Source: Pholiota molesta
Taxonomy: Eukaryota; Basidiomycota; Agaricomycetes; Agaricales; Strophariaceae
Length of the DNA stretch: 64,000 bases
Direction: 5' to 3'
NCBI GenBank assembly: GCA_014925825.1
Contig: JACGCK010000106.1
Location: 1-64,000, forward strand
Part shown: positions 44,721 to 56,800 of the stretch, piece after piece
How positions within the stretch are numbered: position 1 is the stretch's first letter
Layout of the letters: the number at the start of each line of letters is the position of its first letter
The notes under the pieces: model-generated
Seen by the model: the letters and a program-made list of their open reading frames with translations, nothing else
Told to the model about the DNA's origin: nothing
Databases searched by the model: none
Position numbers and translations under genes: made by a program

Positions 44721-46322
44721 TACTGTGTCCGAGCGGTAGCCCAAGATAAGCCTTCCAGACCATGGCTTCGAGCGACGACGGGCCATTCGAAGTAAGAATG
44801 ACGAGTCACTGCTGTTGAAATTGTTCAAATAACATGTATGTTGTACGCTCACACCAGAGAAAAAAGCGATGCAATCCCAGTAAGGAAACATTGCATTGCG
44901 TGTTGAGTCCCAGTACCCCACGTCCAATAAAGCAGAAAAGGGATATATATCAATGAGGATACGAACTTAAACTTGAAGGTCACAAGAGTCCGCTTTTGGT
45001 GTAGCTCTTTGGAAAGACTACAGCCCTGTGCACAGACCTGTGCATGCTTGGGGGCGGTGTAAAGGATAATGGCACGGGCTGTCAGTCTGCAACAAAGCCC
45101 AGATATTAGCCACCGATGTAGAGCGACAGTGGGCGACTATAATGCGACAAAGACTCTAGAGACGCGATAACATGCCCGCAGAGCTTGCTCAGATGACTCA
45201 TGAAGCATACCGTGTTTATTGAGAGGAGTAGCCATGGTAAGCGCTGAGTGGATCGTCATATGGGCGATGCATGTAGGATCGAGGGTGGCGGCAGAGCGTC
45301 GTCGTGTGCCGTGTCCACTGTCATTCTACATACGCCGTTGATCGTCGTACGGTGGCAGCAGGGCGTGGTCGTGCGCCGGATCTGCTGTCGTTCATCATAC
45401 GCGCGAGACTCATGAAGCATACCGTGTTTTTCGAGAGGAGTGGTCATGGGCGCTGAGTGGATCGACATATGTGCGATGCATGTAGTATCGAGGAGGGCGG
45501 CAGAGCGTCATCGTACGCCGTGTCCACTTTCATTCGCCGTGGAGCGTCGTTCAGTGGCAGCACGACGTGATCGTGCGCCGGATCCGCGCGATCGACGAAT
45601 GATCGAAGAACGATCGACAGTGGCAGCAGGGCGTTGACGTGCGCCGGATCTGCCGTCATTCTCGTGTCTCGTGCCGCCATTGATCGTCGTACGGACGGTG
45701 GACAAACGATGGATGGTGGAAGCAGAGCGTAATCGTGCGCCATGTTTACTGTCATTCGTCGGGCACCATGGCCGCTATCGTTCGTCGTGCGAAGTATTCG
45801 CTGTCGTCCGTCATGCTTCCTTTGATCATCGTACGGGCGATGGGCGGGCAGTAGGCGACACATGGCCGGCCGCGGAAGAAAAACGACTAGACGCATGCAT
45901 GGAAGGCGATGCGTCGAGAGTAGCAGGAGGGTTATATTCCCCTGCCCATCACAAGCTATGAACAGAGGCTTAGTATTTATCCGATGAGGGAATTCAAACT
46001 GTCACCTACGCATCCCCGCTGACAGCCCACTAAAGTCTATGGCTGTCCGTGCTAACGAGCGTCGCCTTCGTTGGGTGGGTGTGTCCGATGTCGTGACTCG
46101 TCCAGAGCTTATCGCCCGCCTACTTCGATGGCCTCGTTGATATGGTCTGTCCTAGGCGTCAGCGCGACGAACCATGGACTGATAAAATGGGCAGTCGCGC
46201 ACGCCGTCAAAAACAGGGCTGGAGTGAAAAGTAGGAGGACAGGGCGGAAAGTGGGGGGACAAGATGGAAAACGGATGCATGAATGATTGATGCATTGATG
46301 GCTCGGCCCGACCTTGCCGTTA
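44721..46322 (-). repeat. Dispersed repeat R1, copy C
   Basis: Reverse-complement match to 1781-3505, with an extra round of the internal array (45390-45470 repeats 45190-45270). Ends gctcggcccgaccttgccgt. It lies between kinC and kinD, about 100 bp before the kinD start codon. Confidence 0.78.
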
Positions 46323-46428
46323 GCGTGAGCTTGCCGTTATTACCTTGTCGTCGACGCCGTTCTAATCGTTCACTTGATACTTTCCCTTATCTGGATTTTT
46401 TTTTCTTGGAGAGCGATCCACAACGGAT

Positions 46429-47874
46429 ATGGAGGACAATCCTTTATTCAAGACAATCGATGAATGGTACCCCCCGGAGACAGAGGGACCTGACGAACAC
46501 CAAAAGCATCGAGAGCACTTTGCCAGATTTCTTCGCTGCTGGCAATTCTTGAGACCCTTTTTTGCCTCACGAGGTTTTACACTCTATGACCATGGTCCGC
46601 ATCATCTGTCGTCCTATCCTCCAATGCAGTTGGCTCCTGATTTAGTGGGCATTGATGTCTACCCTTACGGCCGGCGTTTATATGAGAACCGTGAACACGG
46701 GAGATTTTCTCTGCCTCCAGTATGTGTGCGATTTCAGAATTGTATGCCTATTCAATTTGATATGGTGTTCATAGTGCTTTCGCATATGGGCTGCGCAAGA
46801 CAAGCTCGGACGAGACATCGTTATTAAGTAAGTGAACCCGGCAACAAAAAGGAGAAAAGGGATTATAAACCGAGGCCTTTTTCATCTAGAATCGTGTCAG
46901 AAGATGAATTGAAAGTGTTGCAATATCTGAACACAAAGGAAGCACGATCAGATCCTAGAAATCACACTATTCCTCTCATCGATTCCGGCACATTTAGCGG
47001 ACTCTCGTTTGCCATAACAACGAGGTATTCTTCCCAAATCTCAAGTGATAGTATATAATGTAACTGACGACGTATCTGATGTTTCGTACACAGATGGGAT
47101 AGTGCATTTATGTTCCATTTGAAGACGGTGGCCGAGTTGATGCACTGTGCTAAAACGCTATTGGAGGTATTTGTAGCGGTTTCGATTCAAGTCAGAGTTC
47201 CTATCTCTGAAACGTTCTTGTAGGGCTTGGACTTCTTGCATGAAAAGAGGGTATTCCATGGTGATATTCTTTGCCAAAATATTGGTATGAATGTGGCTTT
47301 GGACCTGCCGCACGACTTAAAGCAGCCTCTTGGCCTGCGTGAGCCATCGACCACTCGGTATGCTTACTATGATTTCGAAGGGTCTGCGATATATCCTCTG
47401 GACATTCCTTTAGAGGAAAACCTGGCGACTGAGTTCGTCGGATTTGGACTTCGTGGGATCCCTACACCCGATGGACCATTTAAAGTATTCCCACTCGACG
47501 TTTTATGTTTGGGATTACTCCTGGAAAACAGAACAAGGGTATGCATTCATTTTGCCTGAGGACTGTATCATGTGTATTTTCGGTATTGACTTCGGATCGT
47601 ATAACAGCACATTGTAGACATTATTCCCGAGCTTGGTCCATTCCTTGACGGCATAGTCGGCGCGGATGAAGACAAACGACTCACTGCTCGACAATCCTTG
47701 ATTGAATTTGAAAAAATCTATTCAAATCTCACCCCAGAACAGCTTTCTCGAAGACTCATGACCTGGCTCTGGACAAAGAAACGTACGTGTTCTAATTTTC
47801 ATACAATACCATAGGTTGATATCTCCTCGTTCTGATTAGGTGGCATCCTAAAAATTGATCCGGATACAATCTGA
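46429..47874 (+). CDS. kinD, kinase-like fold protein (358 aa)
   Basis: Exons 46429-46719, 46775-46827, 46890-47024, 47094-47166, 47224-47538, 47608-47782 and 47840-47874 close in phase. It begins MEDNPLFKTIDEWYPPETEG; the first ~19 residues of kinA (YMSTLWQNLYWHV region) are missing because R1 copy C abuts, so the N-terminus may be truncated and the promoter replaced. Lysine in GRDIVIKIVSEDEL, catalytic loop VFHGDILCQNIG, YYDFEGSAIYPL in place of DFG, end KRGILKIDPDTI as in kinA. Otherwise intact. S4 follows convergently. Confidence 0.85.
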
Positions 47875-48276
47875 AGTTGGAAGTGTACGATACGGTCTTT
47901 GATATCCTCGTGGAACGATATGTAAGATAGAGCTCGAGTGGCAAGTTATTTGTAGTTGACACGCTCCGGAAATTTCATCTTATAATTCCTTAATCCGTTT
48001 TCAAAACAATTGACGAGTGGTAGCACAACGTCTGTAGTGTCGCAGTGTACAGGTTATTCACTTCTTGTTAATAACTCCCAGAAATCTTCCCTTTCTAGGG
48101 ACGTACAGTACTGAGCAATAATGTGATAGGGAGACACATTCAAAAAAGTCTTTGATATGATATTTAGAGTCATGATTGGAACTTGCAAACTACAACTTTC
48201 GACTACGTCACGGAACTTGGAAGGCAGTCGGGTTCAAGGTCAGGTCGATGTGATACATGTTATTCGAGCATAGTAA
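47875..48276. other. Intergenic between convergent kinD and S4
   Basis: AT-rich, no frame supported; holds both 3' ends. Confidence 0.4.
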
Positions 48277-48622
48277 TCAAACGGCCTCCAAATTTGCCTC
48301 CGGAACCCAGTTGAAGGTTTCTGTAGCCGCTCCCACCGTTCTTGTGAGAGTGTACTTGTAGCCTGTGCCCCCCTAAAATATTTAAAAATGGTCTGAGACG
48401 AGCACGAGTAAACAACAACGATGAGATATCCTGACCACCCGATGTAGGCCTGTCAGCTGCGAGCCCAAGACTTTTAACACCGAGCCTTCGGCAAGATAAC
48501 AATTGACGCCGGTGTACGTTGTTTTCACCCTGACGAGGGCGTTCATAGCGAACTGTCGTTAATGAACTCGTAAATATCGACAATTGTCTCTCCAGAGAAA
48601 AGATGCATACTTGTGCAGGCAT
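48277..48622 (-). CDS. S4, small protein of the S family (~74 aa)
   Basis: Exons 48611-48622 (MPAQ), about 48436-48552 and 48277-48372. Exon 2 starts FAMNALVRVKTTYTGVNCYL, then AEGSVLKVL; exon 3 is GGTGYKYTLTRTVGAATETF followed by NWVPEANLEAV. The last exon is a clear match to S1 (TYKYTLTR..., WVPEANLEAV). The exon-2 donor is GTCAGG or GTGGTC, which changes the protein by one residue. Function unknown. It lies downstream of kinE on the same strand and converges with kinD. Confidence 0.72.
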
Positions 48623-48709
48623 GTTTAGGAGGTAGCTGAACGTTTGGACAAGCCGCGGTAAAAACTGGAGGTGGTAAGAACTGCAGAAAGAATGGCGAAT
48701 TCAGGCCTG

Positions 48710-48717
48710 TATTTATA
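48710..48717 (-). promoter_or_regulatory. TATA box of S4
   Basis: TATAAATA on the minus strand, 88 nt before the S4 start codon. Confidence 0.6.
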
Positions 48718-49021
48718 CAGGGAGAAGAAGTGAGATCTGAGATCTTCGACCCAGAGAATCGCATCTCGCGAAATATTACACCGAAGGGATATGTACATGC
48801 GTTACGACTCATCCGAGCTTTGCAACATAATAGTCAAATCTAAGATCTGAGAGTGGATAGCCAGAAATAGTGCATGGTCACTCTCCCAAGGTTTTGGAGT
48901 CATATAGGCATATACTGGCATACATTGGGGATTACTGAAAATACTTGTGACATTAAAAACAATCCAAAAATCTAGATATCATATATCAAATCCTAGGAAA
49001 CCTCAGGCTTCTGCAATCCGC

Positions 49022-50803
49022 TCACAGTCCTAACTCGGCTGCCCATGTTAAGATTCTTGCAAGTTCTCTTTCGGCGTTACTACCCCTATGTAAGTAAGCT
49101 CTGTTAATATGACAAATCTCTAGGATAATAAAATGAAACCGACCATTATCCCAAAACAGGTTAACTACCTGAGTATTGAGCTCTGATTTAGAAAGACTCG
49201 AATATATCTTTTGAAAGTTATTGAGAGCTTGACGAGCCGTCAGACGCTTGGTGGCATCTGGGTTCATCATAGCGTCAAAGAATGGACCTAGTGTAGGGAT
49301 GATATTCTCAATATGCTGGCAACGGAGGAGATAAGCTTGGTAGATAATAGAAATTGACTGAGATAACGTACTCGAACGTTTCTTTGCAATACATCTCCAA
49401 CCGACAACATCTCAACTTGAAAAGGATTATAGGGGCCTTCAGGTTCAGGATATCCACGCAAATCAAAGCCGAAGAAACGAGTGTCCTGAACCTCATCAAT
49501 CGGAATATCCAAGGGATACTGCTTGGATTGGCCGAAGTCGAAGAGGGCATATCTGGTGACAGAGCGCTGCAACAAGCCTTTCGCCCACCATTTGTTGACA
49601 TTTGAAAGGACATTAATACCAAGGTTTTGTGAAAGAAAGTCGAAGTGAACGATGTGGTGTTCATGAAGAAAATCAAACACCTTTAATGCATAATCAAATA
49701 AACGATCTGATCTCATACAAAATGCCCTAGAAAGAATAGTTTCGTACCTCCAGCATCGATTGCGCGAACCACATTAGTTCATCCACGGTACCAAAATCGA
49801 GCCACAGTCCGCCATGCCAACTTCCAATGGATGAGTTACTTCATTGCATCATTATTCAAGCTCAAAACTCACCGTGGCATTACGACAAATGTGTACTGCT
49901 GAAATTTGATAAATTCGATGACCGGGATGGTATGATTTCTAGGATCCCGGCGCTTCGAATCGGTATTAAGTGCCTGAAGGATTTCAAGCTCGTTTCTTTT
50001 GGTTTCGTCTGCAACGATTCTGGCAATAGAAATTGACATATGGTAAGTACATAAATTGGCAGTTAAATGTGTTCACATTACTTAATAACCACGTCGCGTC
50101 CCAGAAAATCTCGAGCCGGCCATACTATAAGCGACTACTTATCGTTATTTTCTGCAGTATTACGAAGCTAAAATTTGCTCACCGAGTAAGAAAAATAGGC
50201 CTCTATATCCTCATCGACATTGTAGAAGCGCCGTGCATATGGGTATTCCGGCACATTTCTTCTTCGAATATCGGGGTCTGAAGGTGCTGCAATGAGATTA
50301 TCCTTAGGCCTAGTCGTAGGCTGCTTGAAAAAAGTGTATAATATATATCCACGCGATGCAAAAAGTGGCTCCAAGAACTTCCACGACCTGTAGAAACTTT
50401 CCATTTCCAATTTCCTCTGCTCTAAACCATAATTGGTATCAGGGTCATCGGTGAACGTTAACATCCATTGCTCGATTCCTCGCGGTAGCGGCGAGGGTAA
50501 AACTGCAGCGCGAATAGTCCAAACGAGTCGATCATAGAGAGTGTACAAGCTCGCGAAAGATGGATACAGTTTGAGCTTGTAGAACAAGGCTGGAGCAATT
50601 AAAGCAACAGCAAGAGTTGTGGTGGTTCTGGATGCGAGAGGTATAGACAGCATAACGCAGAAGAATAACAATCCAAGGCGACGTGTAGGGAAGTGAACTA
50701 TCCAAGTTGCAAGAGTTCTATCAAGCGCTTGACAGTGATTCGACGTATGGTAGACTGTGGTAGACTTAAGCAAAGGATTTCGTTCCTGAAATTCAACCGT
50801 CAC
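49022..50803 (-). CDS. kinE, kinase-like protein with hydrophobic N-terminus (~470-498 aa)
   Basis: Exons 50183-50803, 50082-50134, 49873-50019, 49748-49820, 49372-49680 and 49022-49315 close in phase. The N-terminus is longer than in kinA-D and hydrophobic (LGLLFFCVMLSIPLA and TLAVALIAPALFY), so it may be membrane-anchored. Lysine in GRDVVIKIVADETK, RRDPRNHTIPVI, catalytic loop VHFDFLSQNLG, and an intact DFG (LFDFGQSKQYPLD). Thus it is the one member of the kinA-E group with the canonical metal-binding motif. Near the C-terminus a possible intron starting GTCGGT at 49143 would end the protein earlier; reading through gives a stop at 49022. Confidence 0.82.
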
Positions 50804-51340
50804 GCGCGCGGGATCTTTGGCCGTCGTGTTGTGGAGCGCTCAGCGCTCATTTATCTGATTTCACACGCGCTTGCACAGGCTTGCGCTGAGCTTTCTACGC
50901 TTTCGGGCGGCCAGTGACCGCCTCCTCTGATAGAGAAACCCGGCCGCTGGCTGATTATGAGAATATCACCTCTCGCAAACTGTGATACTAAGTCTAAAGA
51001 CTTGCCGCAGATTCCAAAGCTTGTTAACTTTTCTTCCTGCCCTGGCCTTGATCCATGGAAAGAATTGTTAGCATGGATATCCGAAAAAATAAATCAGATG
51101 CTATTGCGAAAGATTCAAGACCACAACCCAAAAAGAGGGATTCAGCGGGATACCTCACTGAGCAGAGGATTCAAAAATGATGAAATCATGTCACAGCCTG
51201 TGTATTTTGGAAGCACCGTTGTTGCCCCAACGACTAATCGCCAACATCCCCATTGCGCCAACAAGGAACAGGCCTGGACAGCCTTCAAGGCTCCTTGTCG
51301 AGCAAGATGATCCGGTCATCAAGCTATAGAGCCAAAATTT
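50804..51340. other. kinE promoter and intergenic DNA
   Basis: No TATA box or gene recognised. The part near 50820-50930 is GC-rich. Confidence 0.4.
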
Positions 51341-51344
51341 GTAA

Positions 51345-51825
51345 GTCAGACAATCATGCGCTGCAAGCGCAGGTTCAACAAATTTCCAAATGTGGTCTTA
51401 CGCTTTGACAACTCTCCTCCACAGCTATCTAGTATCCCGATACCATGAGTCAGAAACCTGCTTTCAAGATGATCATACATCGCCCGAGAGATAGCCTGAG
51501 ATAGTATTCCCCGAGCCACGCTTCTCTGTATGAAGCAAACATTTTTCAATTCAGCACCTCATCGACATCTCCGGCGTGAAGCCACTCAGATCTCAAAATT
51601 GGCAGTTAGACAGTCATGCGGACCTTGCAAGCGCAGGTTCGACATTTTCAAATGTGGTCGTACGCTTCAATTGACAAATCTCCTCCACAGCTATGTAGTA
51701 TTCCGCTGCCATGAGTCAGAAACCTGTTTTCAAGACGATCATACATCGCCCGAGAGATTGCCTGGGATAGTATTCCCCGAGCCACGCTTCTCTGTATGAA
51801 GCAGACATTTTTTATTCAGCACATC
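51345..51825 (+). repeat. Direct tandem duplication (~255-bp period)
   Basis: 51345-51550 and 51600-51825 repeat each other: cagtcatgcgg/caatcatgcg, gcgcaggttc, tccaaatgtggtc-like, ctcctccacagctat, catacatcgcccgagagat and ccacgcttctctgtatgaag. Weaker related sequence occurs at 16850-16930 and inside R2. The gcaggttcga block resembles a polymerase III B box, but no full promoter is evident. Confidence 0.7.
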
Positions 51826-52019
51826 GATTCCGGGTCATTCTACGCAGTATACTTACAGGATGTTCAGAGATACCAAGACATGGGGTTTACCCCTAGAGGT
51901 CGACTACAGATAGCGAAGCACACAGCGTAGAAGCTAGATGATATAGTGGTCAAGATGAAGCTGCTCGGCATTGCTGCTGTCGCAAACATAGGTATACTCC
52001 CGAGCGCAGCAAAAGCCTC
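51826..52019. other. Intergenic, nothing recognised
   Basis: Short spacer between the tandem repeat and the F-box-like gene. Confidence 0.4.
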
Positions 52020-53145
52020 ATATCGTCCACAGAATTTCTAAGCCCTGCATAATATTTATCAAGCTAGAATTGCGCAGCTCGTTATGAATCGACGTCACGA
52101 GGTGCGGCGTTTGCATAAGAAGGCCCCAGTCATGACGCCCAGCTAAGAATTGCAGTTTTTCAATAGCTTGCAAACATCGACAAGCTGCATTCCAGTGCAG
52201 TGCAGATGTGGTCGAGGAAGATGATACACACTTTGAAGGTATACATAATTGACGATAATTCATGTAAATAAGGATTACGACTAGGTTTCCCAGGTCAAGA
52301 TAAGTACTCAACGACCTGCGGTAACGTAAGAGCATTGAAATTTCCAAAAAGCGTGAAAGGATACGTCAGTGTGAGAGACCACAGACGGTTCAACAAAGGT
52401 ACTAGAACATAGAAGCGCAAGCCAGTCAATAAAGGTGACGGAGTCCGGGCGAATTGTTGATAAAATAACCCCCAGGTCGCATCGAGCGAGAGTACCCTTT
52501 TCCAGCTCTCCTTCAGCACAACTCCGGGCCAAAATCGTCAGTGTTCGATATCGACCCTTAGATGGAAAGCAAAGAGTTTCCCGTCCTCCAGTATAACGAC
52601 AGACCGCCAGTGACTATTCCGTTGACTGAGATGCTGAATATCCATTGGCAAGATACCTCCCCACAGACGAGGGCAGCTCAGGATGGCTCCGCGCCATTTC
52701 ATACAAATGTGGGATGGACGGCGAGCCACGACGAGGATTCAGAGTGCGCATGAAAATCAATCTTCTTGCGCAAGATGAGACGGCATTGTCTATCCGAGGC
52801 AAGCAGGATGATTGTCTGCAAGAGGAATTGACTCAGCGTATCGATTGGTGAATCCAGAGTATTTGTAGGCGTAACGTAGCTTCTTCCAGAGTCTTGAACG
52901 GAAGAACGGGAGGGGAGTCTGGTGACAGGTGTGTTGCAGATGTACAGTTTCTGGTAGCGTTGACCAGGGAGGCGCGAGAATATAAAGAAAGCCTTGGGGA
53001 TAGAGTGAGGTTTACGGATGACTTCCGCTTTGAGATTGCTAGAATCATGGACATAGATAGGTGGCAAGGATGAAGGATTGAAACTGGATTGAAAGCAAAT
53101 TGAAAGGAAAGGTCGACTTCGAGCATACCAATCGCGAGCTGACAA
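52020..53145 (-). pseudogene. F-box/LRR-like gene, probably decayed
   Basis: On the minus strand, pieces in different frames resemble an Agaricomycete F-box protein: SHICMKWRGAILSCPRLWGG (the xxVCxxWRxxxLxxPxLW block), HWRSVVILEDGKLFAFHLRV, then ATWGLFYQQFARTPS and LWSLTLTYPFTLFGN (LRR-like). The frames change at points without convincing GT..AG introns, and several stops fall between the pieces. I could not build a full model, so it is called as a pseudogene; an intron-rich intact gene is the alternative. Confidence 0.4.
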
Positions 53146-53612
53146 AGTTATTATGAACCAAGGTGGATGTCAAACAATTTACCAACACTCTCGGCCCGTT
53201 TCTCGTAGAAGTACCTCTGGAGGTCGTAACATGCAGAAAAGTAATCAATTGAAGATATCAAACAACAATAATTGAGATGTAGATAAAATGTATGCCTCAA
53301 AACTACGAACGCTGCGTGTTATGTCAAGCAAGTGACGGCGACGGCATTCAACTCTGAAGAGACGTGATACCCTAACCCACGTGGACCTGCTCAGCTTCAA
53401 GACGAAGCTGAGCAGCGCGGATTGCGAGCACTGGATATTCCACGAACGTAACAGGCCTCTAGTGTGTGTGTCCCCGAAGGAAATACTGAGGCCTTGACTA
53501 GTTTCATGGGTCGAGAGCGTCGAGAACTGAGGGCATAGGGAAGCATAGAGAGAGAAATCACATAGAGCACCGTCTTGCATGATATGTGGGTCAAGAAATT
53601 TGATTATCGAAC

Positions 53613-53789
53613 ATGGCTAACGAGGTCGAAGAGTTGTGCGTCGTGCAAATTGAAAGGAGGAAGAAAACGATGGAAGAGCTTGTTCGGCTTATGAATGAAA
53701 ATAAAGTTCCCACGAACATAGCCAAACAACTGCATCGCCAAACGGTCCGGGAACACCGTCTCTGTAAATGGTGCGCTCCTCCTGCTTGA
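53613..53789 (+). CDS. Short frame, 58 aa, unknown
   Basis: ATG at 53613 opens MANEVEELCVVQIERRKKTM and ends LCKWCAPPA. The charged helical composition (EELVRLMNENK) is more protein-like than random frames nearby, but there is no homologue I recognise and it lies only 90 bp before the next gene. It may be an upstream reading frame of that gene. Confidence 0.25.
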   Translation: MANEVEELCVVQIERRKKTMEELVRLMNENKVPTNIAKQLHRQTVREHRLCKWCAPPA

Positions 53790-53881
53790 ACTTCAGCCTT
53801 CTACCATTGACCAACCCTTGCAACGTCAGATATTCTTTTCCTAAACTTTATAATCCTTCTTTTGCTTTATCTTTATGAATT

Positions 53882-56800
53882 ATGAGCACTATGAGCTGTG
53901 ACATTACTGAATCTGCAGAGTTTCGCCTCCATATTCATCGCCTTCTCTATAACTACGCAATTGCCCATCTGACCACTAACTATCTGACTTTTACTGAGAA
54001 TCTCGTTTCTGAGGTGAGAGGATCTTCACCTGTCATGACCTGTAGATTGCTTACTTTTCTCTTTCTAGTTCATCGAATACCTTCAACCAGTTCCACTCAC
54101 TGACCCATACTCACTTGTACTCTCGGTTGATCCATTCCAAAGTTTTTCGCAGCTCCATACACTTTCATCCCTGGAGCCATACGATGAAGCTCCGCAAACG
54201 ACAAATGAGGCGCGATCTTACCTTAAGGTGGTTATGAGAGCGACCGTTGGCAAACCTATTACTGAAAGGATCGCTTGGAACGACCATTGTGAGTCGTGTT
54301 CTTCGCGCAATGGAATAACAGGTATCACGACGAGTACAGACAGCGAATATCCTCCTATTGAGCCATTCCTTCCTGCTTTGACGCGTCGGGCTCGCCGAAG
54401 GACACCAAAACTTGGCAAGAACGCGAAAAGACCGTATTCCTCCGAGGAATACGCCGACCTTCTGAAAGCCCAGAAAATCGGGGTTGTCCCAGTCGAGCCA
54501 GTACAAGAGGAGGTCTTATCTCCAGAAGACATCTTGTACGTCCAATCCAGACCTTTTTAAGCGAGTATATGCGCTCATATCAACTCCCTAGAGAGCTCAA
54601 ATGTCGGATTCAAGCCGAAGACCTCCAAGGCGTACGGTCTCTTCTACAAACAACCACCGACATGCTGCGTCCGCAGAAGTCGTACAAAAACAAATACCTG
54701 GATATCGACTACCTTCGAAGCGTTCCTCTTTTAGAACCAACCATTCCTTACGATCCGTTCATGCCAATCTTTCCCAAAGCTCGGCTTCCAAGGTCTGGAA
54801 TCGTCAACGCCGCCGGGCACCTACCGGACTTCAAAGGGTTCCACGACATCCCCAAAGCCGGTTTGCATAAAGTCGCGGTGGAAGACCCGGACGGCGATAT
54901 ATCTCGGCAGAATCTAGTCATGGTCGATGGCTGGGGTGCCATTCTTCCTTCATATTCCGCTACGCTGAGCGCTCAACGACTCTGCCTTGACCTGTAGAAA
55001 CCATTCGGTCGTCTCCTCCTTCACCGCCTGCGTCGAGCCCCGACGACGGTGAAGATCAGCTTGATGAACTTTTCCTTGCATCATCACCGGACACCGAAGC
55101 GCCGTTGGTGGAAGAGTTGTCTAACTCGAAGATGGGTATGTGTAATTTTATTGGTGTTTTGACATTATGGCCGCTGATCATCTAAAGAACCGATTTTAAT
55201 GCCCCGGACGCGCCAAATCGGAGGTACCAGTGGTGTCTCTCCGCATATGTTGGCCGGAAAAACGTGAGTCGCATATTTACCTGACATATTGTTCTTATCC
55301 ATTACCGACAAACACCTAGACTGGCCACTTTCTTGGAACCCCTCTTCACAAAAGCAGAAATTGCTCCAGCAATTCAACCTCTGTCTGAAAAGAACGCGGA
55401 CGAAGAACTCCGACGTCCATGTTCCTCGCCGACGCCCTCTTCTCTTCTAGGTCAACCTCCATCAGAAATCGAAAATGTTCCCGTCACAAAGAGCGCGGAC
55501 AAGGCCGACCTTCAGGACCAGGATCTGGACTCGGAATTGAAGATTCTGTATGCAGGACACGATTTGGGAGACGTGATTATGAAGGAAGCTCTCGACGACA
55601 AGCAAGATTTTCTGATGGACAGTAAGTTATCTCATGTTTTTTTTCCCCCCACTTGATTTGAGCAAACCATGTCTCTCCTCTAGTACCATCTCTGCCTGAA
55701 CCCAATGTACATCCACCGAGTGGCCTGAACATGCCTCGTGCTTTCTCCGATTTCCTCATGCCGCCCGCCAACGCTTCGAAAAACAAAGACGCTCCCCCGG
55801 CGAAGAAACCAGTCCAGCCTCTCGAAAAGTTCCTGAAGAAAGTCAAAGGACGAGAACCCCTCACGCTCATGTTATCCTGGATGTGCGTCCGGCCTCGCCC
55901 TTCCCGTATCCATACTGACCGCACTCCGTTCTAGCCCTTTCACAGTGGACAAGAAATTGCCGTCGGCGGCGGAGCTCGTCGGCGTGTCCGAGCTCTTTAG
56001 CGAGGCGGAGCTGGCCGGCGAGGTGGACTTGCCGAAGATGGAGGCGTTGTTGAAGTCTGTGGATTTGGTGGAGGACGGGTGCGACTTGGACGAGCGGCGG
56101 TGGCGGGACTTCGACGCATCTGGGTTCCAGCCTTCCGCAGCGCCGTTTGAATTTGAGATCCTGCGCACGAGGCAGGAGCGCTGGCGGCTTGCGAGGCTCG
56201 AGAATCGGCTCGAGGACGGTATGGACTCGTGTGAGGACGAAGAGCGCAGGGAGGCTGATGCCGATGCGCTTTCTCGTGGACTACAAGGCACTGGAAATGC
56301 GGATCCTGGTCTTCGCTCCCCCTTTGACGCTGGACAGGGTGCGGAAAGACCGTGCAAGCGCGCGCGCCTCGACGCTGAGGCTGATATGACGAGTCAACGT
56401 GCTTTGCCAGCTTATGATGTCGACATGGGTATAGCGATCGAGCAAGATTGGCAACAACCGGCTTCGCCTGCGTTCTCTGCATCTGACGACAAAGAGAATT
56501 GGCCTCCTCTTAGTAGCTACTCCTCTTCTTCCTTGCCAGCGGAACTACGGCAGGATGAAGGCCCTGCGGACTATTATGTCGAACGGCTTGAGCACTACGC
56601 TGACACAAACACCTGGGCGCTGACGCAGGCTTGCGATGACGACGCGGAGATGCTGGGGATGGATGATGAGGAGAGCTTTGAGCCGCTCTCGTTCGGATCT
56701 CGCCAGCCTGCTGCCTTCAGGAGTACGTTTGATGCTGAGAGCTGTGGATCGCTTTCTCAGTATGTTCGCGCTGATCTGGAGGCGGATTCTAATCATGAAG

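Noticed and set aside
1781..46322. CRISPR-like reading of the R1 internal array
   Set aside because: Repeats are degenerate, of uneven length, without spacers, and the genome is eukaryotic.
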